The notes: generated from the letters alone by a model not told the origin. DNA of 64,000 bases from Flammeovirgaceae bacterium UBA2366 (GCA_002344065.1 DDTK01000015.1:389842-453841); one strand, 5' to 3'; shown: positions 52,801-62,400, counted from the first letter of the stretch. Numbers and translations are program-made.

Positions 52801-53849
52801 AATTGAAACGTGCCTGCAACCAGGTTGCTTATCTTAACGATACTGGGATTTGTTTGATCCAGAGTAAGCAAAGGCGTGCCTTGTGTTTGCGTCCACTGAA
52901 CAGAGGTTATTGAACCATCTGTATCAAAATATTCCGCAGGGAGATAAATAGTACCATCAGTAGTAAGAAATCTTTTGTTGACACCAAGGCTTACTACAGG
53001 TGGAATGTTGGAAGTCGCATTTTTAGTAAGTTGAAGCAGCCAATCGTAGACAGGGTAGTCGGCAGACATGTTGTATATCGGATTCCATGTTTCATTGTGG
53101 GTAATAGCATCCAGTAGTGTAACATGGGGCCTAATGGAGCCTTGATTAGGGCAGTTGTTAATAGCCTGAACCATAAACGTAGCATTCGTATAAGGCAATA
53201 TCGAGTCATCTTTTCCATGGAAAATCCACATAGGTATGTTTACCAATGAACAGGCTTGGGTAATAATTTCCTCCGATTGATCACCGCTGAATTGATTATA
53301 CGTTTTTCCGCAGATAGGTACAATGCCTGCAACTTTTTGCGGGAAGGCTCCAGCATAGATCATACAGCCCTGGCCACCCAGGCTTAAGCCCATGAGGTAA
53401 ATTTTATTTGCATTAATGGTGCGCTGGGTTTTTACATATTCAATCACCTCATCGATGTAAGCGGCAGACCAATCCTGATCAACAAGAGGTACGGAATTAT
53501 CTCTTTTCATTTGAGGCGACACAACAATGAATGGTCTTAAAGGATCCCATTGCCCTTGATCGATCAGGTAGGCAGGTGTTGCATCTTGAAATTGAGATCT
53601 CAAACAATTGATAGAAGTACACCCTGTCCCTAGATTGGGATTAATCTGCCCCTGCCCATGCAGGTTAACCAATAGGGGAGCAGGCGTGCCTTCACTGTAA
53701 CCTGGGGGAGTATAAATCAGGAATTCGGTACCCGCTGGACTTGTCATGATACCCTGGCCGTTTACTACCTGACTTTGTGCAAACAGGCAACCCGGCACAA
53801 GAGCCAGTATAAATAAAAAAAATCGGTATAGTAGATAAAGCTTATCCAC
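49803..53849 (-). CDS. Secreted esterase-like multidomain protein with T9SS type A sorting domain
   Basis: About 1348 residues from a GTG at 53849, giving the signal peptide MDKLYLLYRFFLFILALVPG ending FAQ. The in-frame region up to 54005 is rejected because it lies over a repeat-like sequence. The N-terminal domain (to about 270) is an alpha/beta hydrolase like PHB depolymerase or feruloyl esterase: LVNLHGQG, MGLSLGGQG (Ser), HGKDDS and a late His. Then come a PKD-like domain, a long beta-rich region and a C-terminal IQLYPNPAEHSVSV...GLYILAL sorting domain. It would be exported by T9SS. Paralogue of the next gene. Confidence 0.83.
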   Translation of the reverse strand: MDKLYLLYRFFLFILALVPGCLFAQSQVVNGQGIMTSPAGTEFLIYTPPGYSEGTPAPLLVNLHGQGQINPNLGTGCTSINCLRSQFQDATPAYLIDQGQWDPLRPFIVVSPQMKRDNSVPLVDQDWSAAYIDEVIEYVKTQRTINANKIYLMGLSLGGQGCMIYAGAFPQKVAGIVPICGKTYNQFSGDQSEEIITQACSLVNIPMWIFHGKDDSILPYTNATFMVQAINNCPNQGSIRPHVTLLDAITHNETWNPIYNMSADYPVYDWLLQLTKNATSNIPPVVSLGVNKRFLTTDGTIYLPAEYFDTDGSITSVQWTQTQGTPLLTLDQTNPSIVKISNLVAGTFQFTLTVTDNQGATGSDDITITLLGSADANRITGFTLVNAATHTNIGPLVNDQVINKSSIGVNDFNVRAALASPGDDVVFRVNSHQSTRRVGGWNADGITVFEIFPPNGWKIFSGDHVICATPNTANGITKCVKFSVTNPILQHYYPKPGADLSLLASWGNDPSGNGNGTSPGSFSGNFQVFNVNKAASQTGALTISGIESTVWVRNNGEMTVNNNFTGVINIEGNGIVNVNTSQPVTFGTVSPTSTVRFGANATTIPAQTYGHVEILGAGTTKTLGSDATIITGNLVIGNDVTVNGAANNTSNIQLTGNLTLLEDSEFNPVTKFSLTLSAGQPHAINLSGTKAVFNQLTILGNSVVSVTQGTLPKTLELGSTTGGGLIVHAGSELGLGKNHLTIIGSGTINPQNQTGRIAFDNSNLSVTSSSSSNSYLYTKPLVDHVSAVTANLTGAGALILQDSLFVAESVKMLNGTLNANGFLTLISTDDQTARIERVEGTGDITGDVRFQRYVRPGRMYRYLGFPVHGATVGDLQKRVPVTGNFGGRSTGPGLTTNPSLFYYTEPGGWLPYPTTTSAAEFSMGRGYAVFVRKADDPTTITVAGEVHTGDFPFQLNAGSALPNAGWSLLGNPYASPIQWGGAGWQSTGINPTVYIRDNEYDNGNGRFLWWDGEVGNEEEEFVGLIAQGQSFWVKAIAENTSLTVQETAKSTTQATLFRTKSEDASNLSISLNHNGLIDRTFLKFNNRSGLAFDPRYDGLKKENGYYNLSTLTADSVLVAIKNMPDTCTAGVTLSVQHTKPGTYTLEFSGSALETEREFFLQDNYLAVNVQVKSNQHYTFQITDDPNTFGHKRFQLLATVELPLPEISIEQDQLVSSVTADIQWLLNGEEIHGATEPNYTPLISGDYQVRVTKSSCSKTSPPFAYVITGIEPRQPAIQLYPNPAEHSVSVKGILKPTPYTLLNSWGQVVQTGLLTADHSEIELAFSSGLYILALEGETGIQRHKLIIKK

Positions 53850-54139
53850 TTCTTTTGTGGGGTTTATTTTTAAACTCCACCCCGATCCCTGCATGCCTTG
53901 AGACAAGCTTGTACTTCGTACACCCAAGAGAGGGAAGGGTGAGGTTGAAATTAACAAATTATGCCCTGCCATCAAATACATTGAGCCGGTTGATGGTCGG
54001 CTCAATGTTATAATTATATTAAGTCTGCATTAAAGTATCTAACCTTAACGGGTTTTCGAACAGCGCTCGACAAGATCAAGTTGACAACTTTATCAGCGGG
54101 TTGCTGCAACTGATTAACTGACTCAACCCAAAACAGTAA

Positions 54140-54233
54140 CGTCATTGCGAGCGGTAGCGAAGCAATCCCCATTTTAGCATTGCAATCGAGATTGCTTCGG
54201 TCGTACCTCCCGCGCAATGACGGCAATTATATT
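54140..54233. repeat. REP-like inverted repeat between the two T9SS genes
   Basis: CGTCATTGCGAGCGGTAGCG and AAGCAATC on the left are answered by GATTGCTTCGG and CGCGCAATGACGG on the right, forming a long imperfect hairpin. The same CATTGCGAGG and GAAGCAATC words recur in the array at 63414-64000, so it belongs to a family of interspersed repeats. Confidence 0.75.
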
Positions 54234-54279
54234 TATAGGACTTTAAACGGATACTCACATATCACTTAGTAAGATGAGA

Positions 54280-57200
54280 CTATTCAAATTTAAGAATCAC
54301 CTTACGTTGAATCACGGCACTGCCTTGCCGTATCGATATAATGTACAGCCCCGGGGCTGTGTCCTGCGATACGTTTAATTTATGAACACCGTTTACGTGC
54401 GTCCCTTTTAGGGAAGCATCAAACACGCTACGCCCGGTAAGGTCAACAATCGCGATGTTGGCATCCAGTGTTGATGTAGTTTCTATTTTCACGTACAGTT
54501 TATCGTGGGTTGCCGGGTTAGGATACACGTAAACGTTGAAGCCATCATGCACCGGGTTTTCCGTGTCGGTTACCAGGTACTCGAACGATTCGGAAACTTT
54601 TGAGCAACCGCCTTTTGAAACCAATACCGTATACGAGCCGGGCTCAACGGGTTTAATACCCCGGTCGTAGGCATCCAAGGGTTCGTTGTCTTTGTACCAC
54701 TGCATAAAGGTTCCAGCAGGTATTTCGTTTACAATCTCCAGTACATCGCCATTGAACTCAACCAACGGCATCGGTACCTGGTTGATTTCTACATAGGTAG
54801 AAGCTTTATTCCCTTCGCAGCCGTTGATTACGGCAGCCACCTGGAAAAGTGTGGTGCTGGCAATTGGCCCCGATACCCAGGTTGCATTGGTTTGGTTGGG
54901 TATTAACTGACCATCCTTATACCAGCGCAGGCTGTTTTCAGGGTTGGTCTCTGCCTTTAAGGTAACCTGTGCGCCATCGCAAAGCGTGTAGTACGGCCGG
55001 TCAACCGATACGAGAGGCATAGGCGTGTACGTAAAGGCAAGCGGTGTGGCCGACAGCAGTTCGTTGCTGCAGCCGCTAAAGCCTGTGCGGATAACCAGGT
55101 TGTTTGTTCCGGGTTGCAAGGCACTTACCGGTACGGCAAGGGAAATGGTTCCGTTTTCGCTTGATTGTAATTCCGATAGAGGCGTTTCATCATTCAGGTA
55201 AGATGCATAGTAGAATACACCTTGCTGTACATTGGTTAGCTGAATGGTGGCCGAAGTTCCGCCACACACATTTTCAACAGTAGCCACTGCATTTTTCTGA
55301 AGCGCAGGGCGGCTGAGTGTGAGCGTAAACCTGCCGGCACCATAACTGGCTGTGCTGGAGGTAACCGCAAAGTTATAATGATCACCGCCCGTAAGTGTTT
55401 GTGTGGTGTTGGTGAAATGATCGGTAAGAGTAACTGCGCCAACACCCACCAGGTTTTCGATGTTCTCGAACGAGAGGGTGTAGTTACCCGGTGTTACATC
55501 ATCGACACTTAATGCAACTGTCTTTTCGCAGAAACTGTTTGAGATATTGTTGAAGATGAGTTTCACATTTTCTGAGGAGAGCGTACTAAGGTTCAGGATC
55601 TGATTCTTCATTTTCATACCGTCTATGCCGGGCTCATACGTGTCCTCATATTCGTTGCCAACAATGATGTATGCTTCATCTTCCAACGAGCCATTCGACA
55701 AAACAATGGTAATACTGTTGACCGTTGCTTCCTCTTCCCGGAAGAAGGTAGAAGTGTTGGTGCGCTTGGCTTTCTCGTGTATGGTAAGGGATGGATTGGC
55801 TGTTACAGCTTGTACCCAAAAAGCCTGACCAGGAGCTATGATACCTCCGGTTAGGGTTCCAAGTCCGTTGTTGGCATTATAGGTTCTGAAAACCAACGTT
55901 CCGCTTGTATTATCGGGTACGTGTACTATGGGTGATAGACCGCTCTTTATCCAGTCACTCGTCAGGTTGTTCCACATAATAGCTGATGCATACGGATTAC
56001 CCACCAGGTTCCAGCCTGTGTCACCTCCACTACCGGGGGTAAGTGTATAGGGTATACTGCCCTGGTATGGATTACCCGTCATGGTGAGGGTAAGCGGGCT
56101 GTTGCCGTTGTAATTGAAAATGGAATAGCCGCGGCCGCGTTCAAAGGTTACCGAGTTGTTGCTGCCGGTGTGCGGATAGTTTTTGTAACCGCCTTGATTC
56201 TCTATGTAGTAAAACATAGAAGGTGTAAGTGAGCCACTGGTACCGGTAAAGTTACCCGTAATGGGCATGTATAATTGCCAGTTGGCCACCGTCATGTTGG
56301 CCACGGCCGATGACATGTACCGGTATTTTCTCGCTATGCTCACCCAGCGCTCAACCTTTGCCGCACCGGTAATGCTTCCGTTGCCTTCAAGCTCCTGCAG
56401 GTAGGCCGTTTTGGTTTGCGTGGAAACCAGCGTGATGTTGCCGCCAGAATTTACCTCACCGGCTTTTATTTTTAACCCATCGGTTATCCGCAGCGGTGAC
56501 TGTATTACCAGGTCTCCGGTGCTGCTAAAGGTGGTGGTAACCATACCAGCTATGTTCAACGCATTATCCAAATACAAATTGGAATTTTGTGTGCTGCTGC
56601 TGTTCAGGGTTAGATTACTTCCGTTAAGGGCCAGCCTGCCGGTTTGGCCGCCAGCATTTATAGTAGCAGCATTCTTCATTACCAGGTGGTTGTTGCCCAG
56701 GTTAAACGTGCTGCTGTTGGCTAACGCAAGCCCGCCACCATTGGGTGAACCAACATTTAGGGTTATAGCGCTGCTGCTATTTACATTAACGGTTGTGCCT
56801 GTGGCGGTTGAAATTTTATACAAATCCAGCGGACCATTAACCGTTAAAGTTTGCGTACCAGCTTTGGCCAAAACCAAATCAAGTGCGTTATCAGTAGCCA
56901 CAACAGCCGGTGTACCAGTAAGGGTAATATCTCCGTGTACCGTTACACGCGAAGCATTGGAAGGCGCACCTTTTAAGGCAATCCCATTGGTGGCGGTGAG
57001 GTTGCCCATAATGGTAATGTCACCTTCTTCAAAATTTTTGTTGCCTGTACCGGTAAGGTTTACGTTACCATAGGTAGCCGCAGGAATAATGTTATAGGCA
57101 TTGAAGTTAACCATACTGGAAGGCGATACGCTTAAAAATTCAGGCGCGGTAGAAGCATTATTTAAGTTTACTATACCATTGCCTTGTACTTCAATTTTTG

Positions 57201-60200
57201 CTGATATGGTATTGTCAACATTAAGTGTTGTTCCGGCAGGCACAATTATTTTTGAAACACTGCCGCCAATGATTAGCTCACCACCAAGACCTGTACTGGC
57301 ACGGTTAGCTACCATATAATATTGCCCATTGTAAGTTAAGTTAGGAGCTGTGCCGGTGCCATCAGTGTTTGGACCCCATGTGGCAGCGCTGCTAAGTGCA
57401 CCGGAAGGTTTTGAATAATACATAACACCACTGTTGGTAGTAACCGGCAAAGCAACTGATGCAGCCGATTTGTTACCCGAAGCATCAAAAGCTTTTACGG
57501 TAAAGTTATACAATGTGCCAGGCTCAAGGCCGGTGGCCATGTAGCTGGAAACTGTTGTCGAATCAACAATAGTGTTATTGATTAAAATTTCATATCCTGC
57601 AACGCCAACATTATCAGTTGAGGCTGTCCAGCTAAAGGCAACATTCGAAAATGTTTTACTTGAGAGCGTTAGTCCAGTGGGCACTGTTGGTGCAATAAGG
57701 TCTTCAGTAGTTGAAGCATTCACCGTTGAGCTAAAGGCTGATATGGCACCATCAGATGGATTAATTGTTCTTAACTTGTAGAAATATGTTCTACCGGGCA
57801 GCACCGTATTATCGGTATAGGAAAGCCCTGTGGCACGAGCCACGATTGCAAACGTTCCATCAACAGCCAGTGAGCGGTACACTTCAAATTCATGGGCAGG
57901 TGCTCCACCATATTGCCAGGTTAATCCTACACTAGTCATTCCGGTTCCTGAAACCGTTAATGATGTTGGGGCAGCAAGCGGGCCTGGTGCTGTGTACTCT
58001 CCGGTTCTTAACATGGAGTTGGGTATGGTAGTCCAATTCGATTCATAGCTACTGGATCCTGTTTTCCTTCGGTATTCCACGGTTAAGGACTGATCCCCGG
58101 TAAATTCATTGAATAAAACTACAATACGATGAAAAGCAGAATCCAATGTGACGTCCGTGCTTGCTACCGTTACTGCGCCATGTAGTCCATCGTTGTTTAC
58201 AATACGATATTGAGCAAAGTTGGCCGGATCGCTAGGATTGCGATTGAATCCTTTAAGAAATAACATGCTACCGTCATCAGATGTAGTCCTGAACTGAAAT
58301 ATATTATTCCAGGCCCCGGAAGGCCGCGTGATATACCCATCAAACTTTATCTTATAAAACTCCTGTTGGGTTGCTATGCCAAGCGTACCATTAACAGGAT
58401 GCGGAGGATCAGTATTCGGATTAACGTTAAAGTTGGCAATCTTCCCGGTAAACTCCGCGGTATTCCAGTTAATAGGAGGGTCGTCATTAAATTCAGAGTC
58501 TGAACGGAAAGGATCTAAGCTATTCCAGGCTCCGGTAGAATGCTCATAGTACAGGCCATCTACATAAGTTGTTGCAGTAAGCAGATTACTCGGTGGTGAT
58601 AAATTACCGGCAAAGTCCTCGGTTTGAACGGTAATTTGATAGGCATTATTAGCAGTAAGGCCTGTTATGGTAAAAGTTGTTGTTGCCGAGGTAGTAAATG
58701 CAGCACCTGAGGGACTGCCAGTATAATTTATCTTATAGCGTCTCACCCCGATATTATCGGTGCCGGCATCCCATTCTAATCGAATAGTGGTAAGGTTATT
58801 AAAGGTAACCCTAACGTTTTGCGGTGGTGTAGGAAGTATGCCATCTCCAAGCGTAGTGACAACTACATTTTGATTAATATCATTGTTTCCAGGAAAATAT
58901 GTTGATCGTGCGGTGCTGCTAACAGCGCGAATTTTATAGTAATAGGTAGTGTTTGCAACGAGGTTATTGTCAAGATATGAAACAGCATCTTCCGCAGTTC
59001 GTGTAACGAAAGTATACACGGTCTCACCTGTTCTCCTCCGCCATATTTCAAAACCTGATTCATTAGGTGAGTTATCGGTCCAGCTTAAAAATATGCTGGA
59101 GGCGCTTTGAGCCATTCCGGAAAAATTACTGGGTAAGGTAATTGTTGTAGGGGTATTAAAGGTGACTGCAACAGGATCGGAACTCAAGCTTTGGCATCCA
59201 CTAATCTCTGAAGTTTTTAAAGTATAACTTCCAGGTTGTGTGTCTTTACGTAAAATCATTGACAGGGTATCCAAACTCGTATTGAACACATCATTAAATG
59301 TCCTATCAGGCGTGAACAATACACCGTTATTGGACCATAAGTATTTTTCATTCTTTTGGCTGGATTTTAACACCACCCTATCATCATTACTTATTACCGT
59401 TGGAAAAACGGTTGATCCTAACGCTTGAATACTAGGTTTAGGCGGGGCAACTTCAGTAACTATTACAGGATCAGACCAACGGTTCCAATCGCTTTCACCA
59501 GGGTTTGCAACCCTGCTAAAGCGTGCCCGGTAGGTGCCGGGCAAAGTTGCTGAATAAGTTGATGATGTAGCCCCAGGAATGATTTGGCCATCTCTTTCCC
59601 ACTGATAAGCCAAAAACCCTTGGGCCAGGTGGAGTACTGTAGCGGCACCGGAGGTGCCGCATACTTCAGGCTTACCAAAATTGACATGGATATTAGCCTT
59701 ATTTTTCCTCATCATCCAGCTAAAAAAATCCGGTTCTGCATAGGCGTTGTTCCATACACCATGCCCCAGTGTAGGGTACAGTTTATATCGCACATCCATG
59801 CCAGCGTTTCTGAAATTTTGAATCAATTGCTCAGTATCCGTTTTGGTAGGGTTGCCATCAACACCACCTTGAAAAACCCATAATGGAACAGTATTTATAA
59901 ATGGGTATATAGGGTAAAGATTTTCAGGATTACGTACAGCCGACATAGGCAAGGCTGCAGCAAACAACCACGGGGCAGTACGAACTAACCGATAGGTGGC
60001 CGAACCACCATCGGAAAGACCGTGAACATAAATTTTATTTGGATCGATATTATACTTCTGCATCAACAACCGAATAATTCTGACAGCATTGTCGGCACCC
60101 CCTTGTTCCCATCCATTTAAGTTCTGTGGAAAAAGCACAAAACCCGGAAATGCCCGGGCAGGCATATTCGGGGCATTGGGTGGCATGCCGAGCGGTGTGG

Positions 60201-61287
60201 TGGTTAAAACCGCAGTTTGGTGCACTGCGCCACCGTGTGTCATGCTGTGGTCGTTGTTGAGCAACTGCAGGTTGTTGGGTCGAGTTACATCCGCAGTAGT
60301 AGTTGCAGAAAAATTTGTGCTGCTTACAGTAAACGTTGTGCTTGAAGGGATAGCAGAAATGGTTCTGGTGCCGTTGTAGGCAGTGACCGAAGAGTTGCTG
60401 ATGGTAACGGTTTGGCCGTTAGTAAACTGATGTGGCTCACTTGTTGTAAATGTAGTGGTGCTGCCGCCACCACCACTTGCTGCCGAAACAATCCGATATG
60501 TTTCTGCCTGGTAGCGTTCTATAGTGCCAGAGGTAAAAGTGCCTGTAAGTCCAATTATATTAGCTGTCGGACTAGTCGAAGTGAGGTTCGTAGAAAGTCT
60601 GAATTGATTGTTGTTTATTACTACAATTCGCCTTATACCATTGTATGCCTCTACGTTTGTACGCACAAATACAAGTTCATTGGATAAGGGATTTTGCAGT
60701 TGGTCGGTAGAAAAAGTACCTGAAATTGTAAAAAGAGCTCCGCTTGAACTAGTGACTCCTGAAATAGTACGAGTAGCTAAGTTGTTAAAATTCGGCTGCC
60801 AAACCCCATTAGCCCAGTAACAATTTGTTCCCCAACAATTTGCACGCTCACCAAAGCCATGCACCATTACAATCAACGGATAACCGCCCTCCACATTAGG
60901 ATTGCTGTTATAGTTTCTTGGGAATAACAAACGATAATTCATCCTGAATCGATCGCTCCAAGCCACTTCCCTTAATTGTCCCTGGGTATAATTGATAGAG
61001 TTAAAACCTGCCATGGCGTGATAGCTATCCGTGGGAACCCCATTGCTTTTGCGGAAGCTGAACGTCTTACTTTCAACCAGATAATAAGTTCGGGTAGTTC
61101 CAATATCCTGATCACTAAGACGAATATCAATATTTGTGAAAATACCAGATGTTCCAGGTCCAACACCTCTGGTACCATCGTTTTTATAATGGAAAAATTC
61201 CCAGGAAGGGTCAATCTGAGCCAGGGAGCGGGGGCAAAACGAGGAAAAAATGGTAATTAAAATGGCGATTTTAGCCAGTGGTTTCAT
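54280..61287 (-). CDS. Giant secreted esterase-like protein with FN3, PA14 and T9SS type A sorting domains
   Basis: A 2335-residue protein with signal peptide MKPLAKIAILITIFSSFCPR ending LAQ. Residues of about 105-540 form an alpha/beta hydrolase (PLIVMVHGFGER, VHGLSDGGSA with Ser425, TLGHGVW with His), interrupted at about 171-337 by a beta-rich insertion. Then come Ig-like and FN3 domains (SIFLSWTDNSPNESGFEIWR), a PA14 domain (FQFRTTSDDGSMLFLKG), further FN3 domains, a beta-rich part shared with the neighbouring paralogue, and a C-terminal NVYVYPNP-like sorting domain (VYVYPNPATHDKLYV, GLYIISIRQG). It probably degrades a polymer or glycan ester outside the cell. Not followed by a transporter. 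Confidence 0.86.
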   Translation of the reverse strand: MKPLAKIAILITIFSSFCPRSLAQIDPSWEFFHYKNDGTRGVGPGTSGIFTNIDIRLSDQDIGTTRTYYLVESKTFSFRKSNGVPTDSYHAMAGFNSINYTQGQLREVAWSDRFRMNYRLLFPRNYNSNPNVEGGYPLIVMVHGFGERANCWGTNCYWANGVWQPNFNNLATRTISGVTSSSGALFTISGTFSTDQLQNPLSNELVFVRTNVEAYNGIRRIVVINNNQFRLSTNLTSTSPTANIIGLTGTFTSGTIERYQAETYRIVSAASGGGGSTTTFTTSEPHQFTNGQTVTISNSSVTAYNGTRTISAIPSSTTFTVSSTNFSATTTADVTRPNNLQLLNNDHSMTHGGAVHQTAVLTTTPLGMPPNAPNMPARAFPGFVLFPQNLNGWEQGGADNAVRIIRLLMQKYNIDPNKIYVHGLSDGGSATYRLVRTAPWLFAAALPMSAVRNPENLYPIYPFINTVPLWVFQGGVDGNPTKTDTEQLIQNFRNAGMDVRYKLYPTLGHGVWNNAYAEPDFFSWMMRKNKANIHVNFGKPEVCGTSGAATVLHLAQGFLAYQWERDGQIIPGATSSTYSATLPGTYRARFSRVANPGESDWNRWSDPVIVTEVAPPKPSIQALGSTVFPTVISNDDRVVLKSSQKNEKYLWSNNGVLFTPDRTFNDVFNTSLDTLSMILRKDTQPGSYTLKTSEISGCQSLSSDPVAVTFNTPTTITLPSNFSGMAQSASSIFLSWTDNSPNESGFEIWRRRTGETVYTFVTRTAEDAVSYLDNNLVANTTYYYKIRAVSSTARSTYFPGNNDINQNVVVTTLGDGILPTPPQNVRVTFNNLTTIRLEWDAGTDNIGVRRYKINYTGSPSGAAFTTSATTTFTITGLTANNAYQITVQTEDFAGNLSPPSNLLTATTYVDGLYYEHSTGAWNSLDPFRSDSEFNDDPPINWNTAEFTGKIANFNVNPNTDPPHPVNGTLGIATQQEFYKIKFDGYITRPSGAWNNIFQFRTTSDDGSMLFLKGFNRNPSDPANFAQYRIVNNDGLHGAVTVASTDVTLDSAFHRIVVLFNEFTGDQSLTVEYRRKTGSSSYESNWTTIPNSMLRTGEYTAPGPLAAPTSLTVSGTGMTSVGLTWQYGGAPAHEFEVYRSLAVDGTFAIVARATGLSYTDNTVLPGRTYFYKLRTINPSDGAISAFSSTVNASTTEDLIAPTVPTGLTLSSKTFSNVAFSWTASTDNVGVAGYEILINNTIVDSTTVSSYMATGLEPGTLYNFTVKAFDASGNKSAASVALPVTTNSGVMYYSKPSGALSSAATWGPNTDGTGTAPNLTYNGQYYMVANRASTGLGGELIIGGSVSKIIVPAGTTLNVDNTISAKIEVQGNGIVNLNNASTAPEFLSVSPSSMVNFNAYNIIPAATYGNVNLTGTGNKNFEEGDITIMGNLTATNGIALKGAPSNASRVTVHGDITLTGTPAVVATDNALDLVLAKAGTQTLTVNGPLDLYKISTATGTTVNVNSSSAITLNVGSPNGGGLALANSSTFNLGNNHLVMKNAATINAGGQTGRLALNGSNLTLNSSSTQNSNLYLDNALNIAGMVTTTFSSTGDLVIQSPLRITDGLKIKAGEVNSGGNITLVSTQTKTAYLQELEGNGSITGAAKVERWVSIARKYRYMSSAVANMTVANWQLYMPITGNFTGTSGSLTPSMFYYIENQGGYKNYPHTGSNNSVTFERGRGYSIFNYNGNSPLTLTMTGNPYQGSIPYTLTPGSGGDTGWNLVGNPYASAIMWNNLTSDWIKSGLSPIVHVPDNTSGTLVFRTYNANNGLGTLTGGIIAPGQAFWVQAVTANPSLTIHEKAKRTNTSTFFREEEATVNSITIVLSNGSLEDEAYIIVGNEYEDTYEPGIDGMKMKNQILNLSTLSSENVKLIFNNISNSFCEKTVALSVDDVTPGNYTLSFENIENLVGVGAVTLTDHFTNTTQTLTGGDHYNFAVTSSTASYGAGRFTLTLSRPALQKNAVATVENVCGGTSATIQLTNVQQGVFYYASYLNDETPLSELQSSENGTISLAVPVSALQPGTNNLVIRTGFSGCSNELLSATPLAFTYTPMPLVSVDRPYYTLCDGAQVTLKAETNPENSLRWYKDGQLIPNQTNATWVSGPIASTTLFQVAAVINGCEGNKASTYVEINQVPMPLVEFNGDVLEIVNEIPAGTFMQWYKDNEPLDAYDRGIKPVEPGSYTVLVSKGGCSKVSESFEYLVTDTENPVHDGFNVYVYPNPATHDKLYVKIETTSTLDANIAIVDLTGRSVFDASLKGTHVNGVHKLNVSQDTAPGLYIISIRQGSAVIQRKVILKFE

Positions 61288-61532
61288 AGACGGGGGTAAT
61301 TGATTAAAGCTACCTACTAATATCCAACAAAGGTCGTAAAAGTGACAACCCGAGGCGTAATATTTAACATTAAATTTTCATAAAAAACAGGGGGTTTTAA
61401 ACTCAAAACGAGGCGTTTAAGGCCAAAAGGCAATATGCACAGCCAGTTATGGCTTAAAACCCTATGTACCATTTAAAAGTGAAACCAAACACATGGGATT
61501 TGGTTCATAAAAAGAAGACTTTTTGGGGTTTG

Positions 61533-61592
61533 TAAACCTCACCCTTCCTATCGGTAGGCACCTGCAGGAACGGGGAAGGGGGTGAGGTTTAG
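61533..61592. repeat. Interspersed hairpin in the 410-bp gap
   Basis: AAACCTCACCCTTCC and GGAAGGGGGTGAGGTTT form a near-perfect 15-nt stem. Related words (GAAGGGTGAGGTT) occur near 53935-53947. The rest of the gap 61288-61698 shows no convincing gene. Confidence 0.6.
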
Positions 61593-61698
61593 TTGAAAAA
61601 ATCTGCTGAAGTTGCCGTATTTAGTCTTTCATTGGATGTTTTGCATAACTTCGTTTGACAGCGCAAGGCGCAGAAAATGAGATACTTTAAAATATGTC

Positions 61699-62145
61699 AT
61701 GATACAGCGGATTTATATTGATACATCAGTTATCGGTGGACTATTTGATATCGAATTTTCGAACGACACTAAACCATTTTTTGACAGAGTGGAGAAGGGT
61801 GAATTAAGAATTGTTTATTCAGAGATAACGATTGATGAACTTGCCAACGCTCCTGACAGGGTAAAAAATTACCTCCAGGAACTGAATTCAACGCAAAAAG
61901 AATTTGTTGAGATTTCTCAAGAAGCAGTTAATCTTGCTGATACGTATATTCGGGAAAAAGTTGTTGGCAAAACAAGTCGGGCTGATTGTATTCACATTGC
62001 CTTAGCGACCCTTTACAAGGTTGATATTTTGGTTAGCTGGAACTTTAAACACATTGTAAACATTAGTAAAATCAGAGGGTATAATTCAGTAAATTTGAGG
62101 CTGGGACATCAGACTTTAGAAATCCGCACCCCAAAAGAAATTTAG
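61699..62145 (+). CDS. PIN-domain toxin (type II toxin-antitoxin)
   Basis: A 148-residue PIN-domain ribonuclease-like protein. Acidic active-site residues are visible: YIDTSVIGG (Asp8), ITIDELANAP (Glu), and SRADCIHIALA (Asp). The fourth site reads SWNFKHI, with Asn, as in one branch of the family. It is followed one base later by a 56-residue gene, giving toxin-first order. RNA cleavage as the mechanism is family knowledge, not seen here. Confidence 0.82.
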   Translation: MIQRIYIDTSVIGGLFDIEFSNDTKPFFDRVEKGELRIVYSEITIDELANAPDRVKNYLQELNSTQKEFVEISQEAVNLADTYIREKVVGKTSRADCIHIALATLYKVDILVSWNFKHIVNISKIRGYNSVNLRLGHQTLEIRTPKEI

Positions 62146-62146
62146 T

Positions 62147-62317
62147 ATGGCAACAAAGACAGTAAAGATTGAAAAGGGTTTTGATGCTGTTGCCTTCATG
62201 AGGAAGCAACGGGACAAAATAAGTAAGGATATAGCCAATATGGATTTTGAAGAAATAAAGAAATACTTCTCAAAAAAACGGACCACCAAGCGGCCAGCAA
62301 CAAGTAAAACTTTTTGA
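62147..62317 (+). CDS. Putative antitoxin of the PIN toxin (56 aa)
   Basis: An ATG-to-TGA frame starting one base after the toxin stop. It encodes MATKTVKIEKGFDAVAFMRK, a charged helical middle (QRDKISKDIANMDFEEIKKYF) and a basic tail (KKRTTKRPATSK). The FDAVxFMRxxRDKIS pattern is common in small antitoxins downstream of Bacteroidota PIN toxins. The tight spacing supports one operon. No DNA-binding fold is evident, so autoregulation is uncertain. Confidence 0.75.
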   Translation: MATKTVKIEKGFDAVAFMRKQRDKISKDIANMDFEEIKKYFSKKRTTKRPATSKTF

Positions 62318-62400
62318 TTTTTTAATTACACCTTTGCCTGCAGAGTTTTCTTGCCCCGTCAGGGTTGAGGGTGTCGAAACCCAATACACACTTTAAACGA

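Noticed and set aside
53850..54005. N-terminal extension of the 1348-aa T9SS protein by 52 residues
   Set aside because: It lies over a repeat-like non-coding sequence and would bury the clear signal peptide that follows the GTG at 53849.
56411..57073. 220-residue plus-strand frame inside the large T9SS gene
   Set aside because: The opposite strand encodes a coherent beta-rich protein with shared domains. This frame is hydrophobic-looking only because of reversed Asn/Thr/Val codons.
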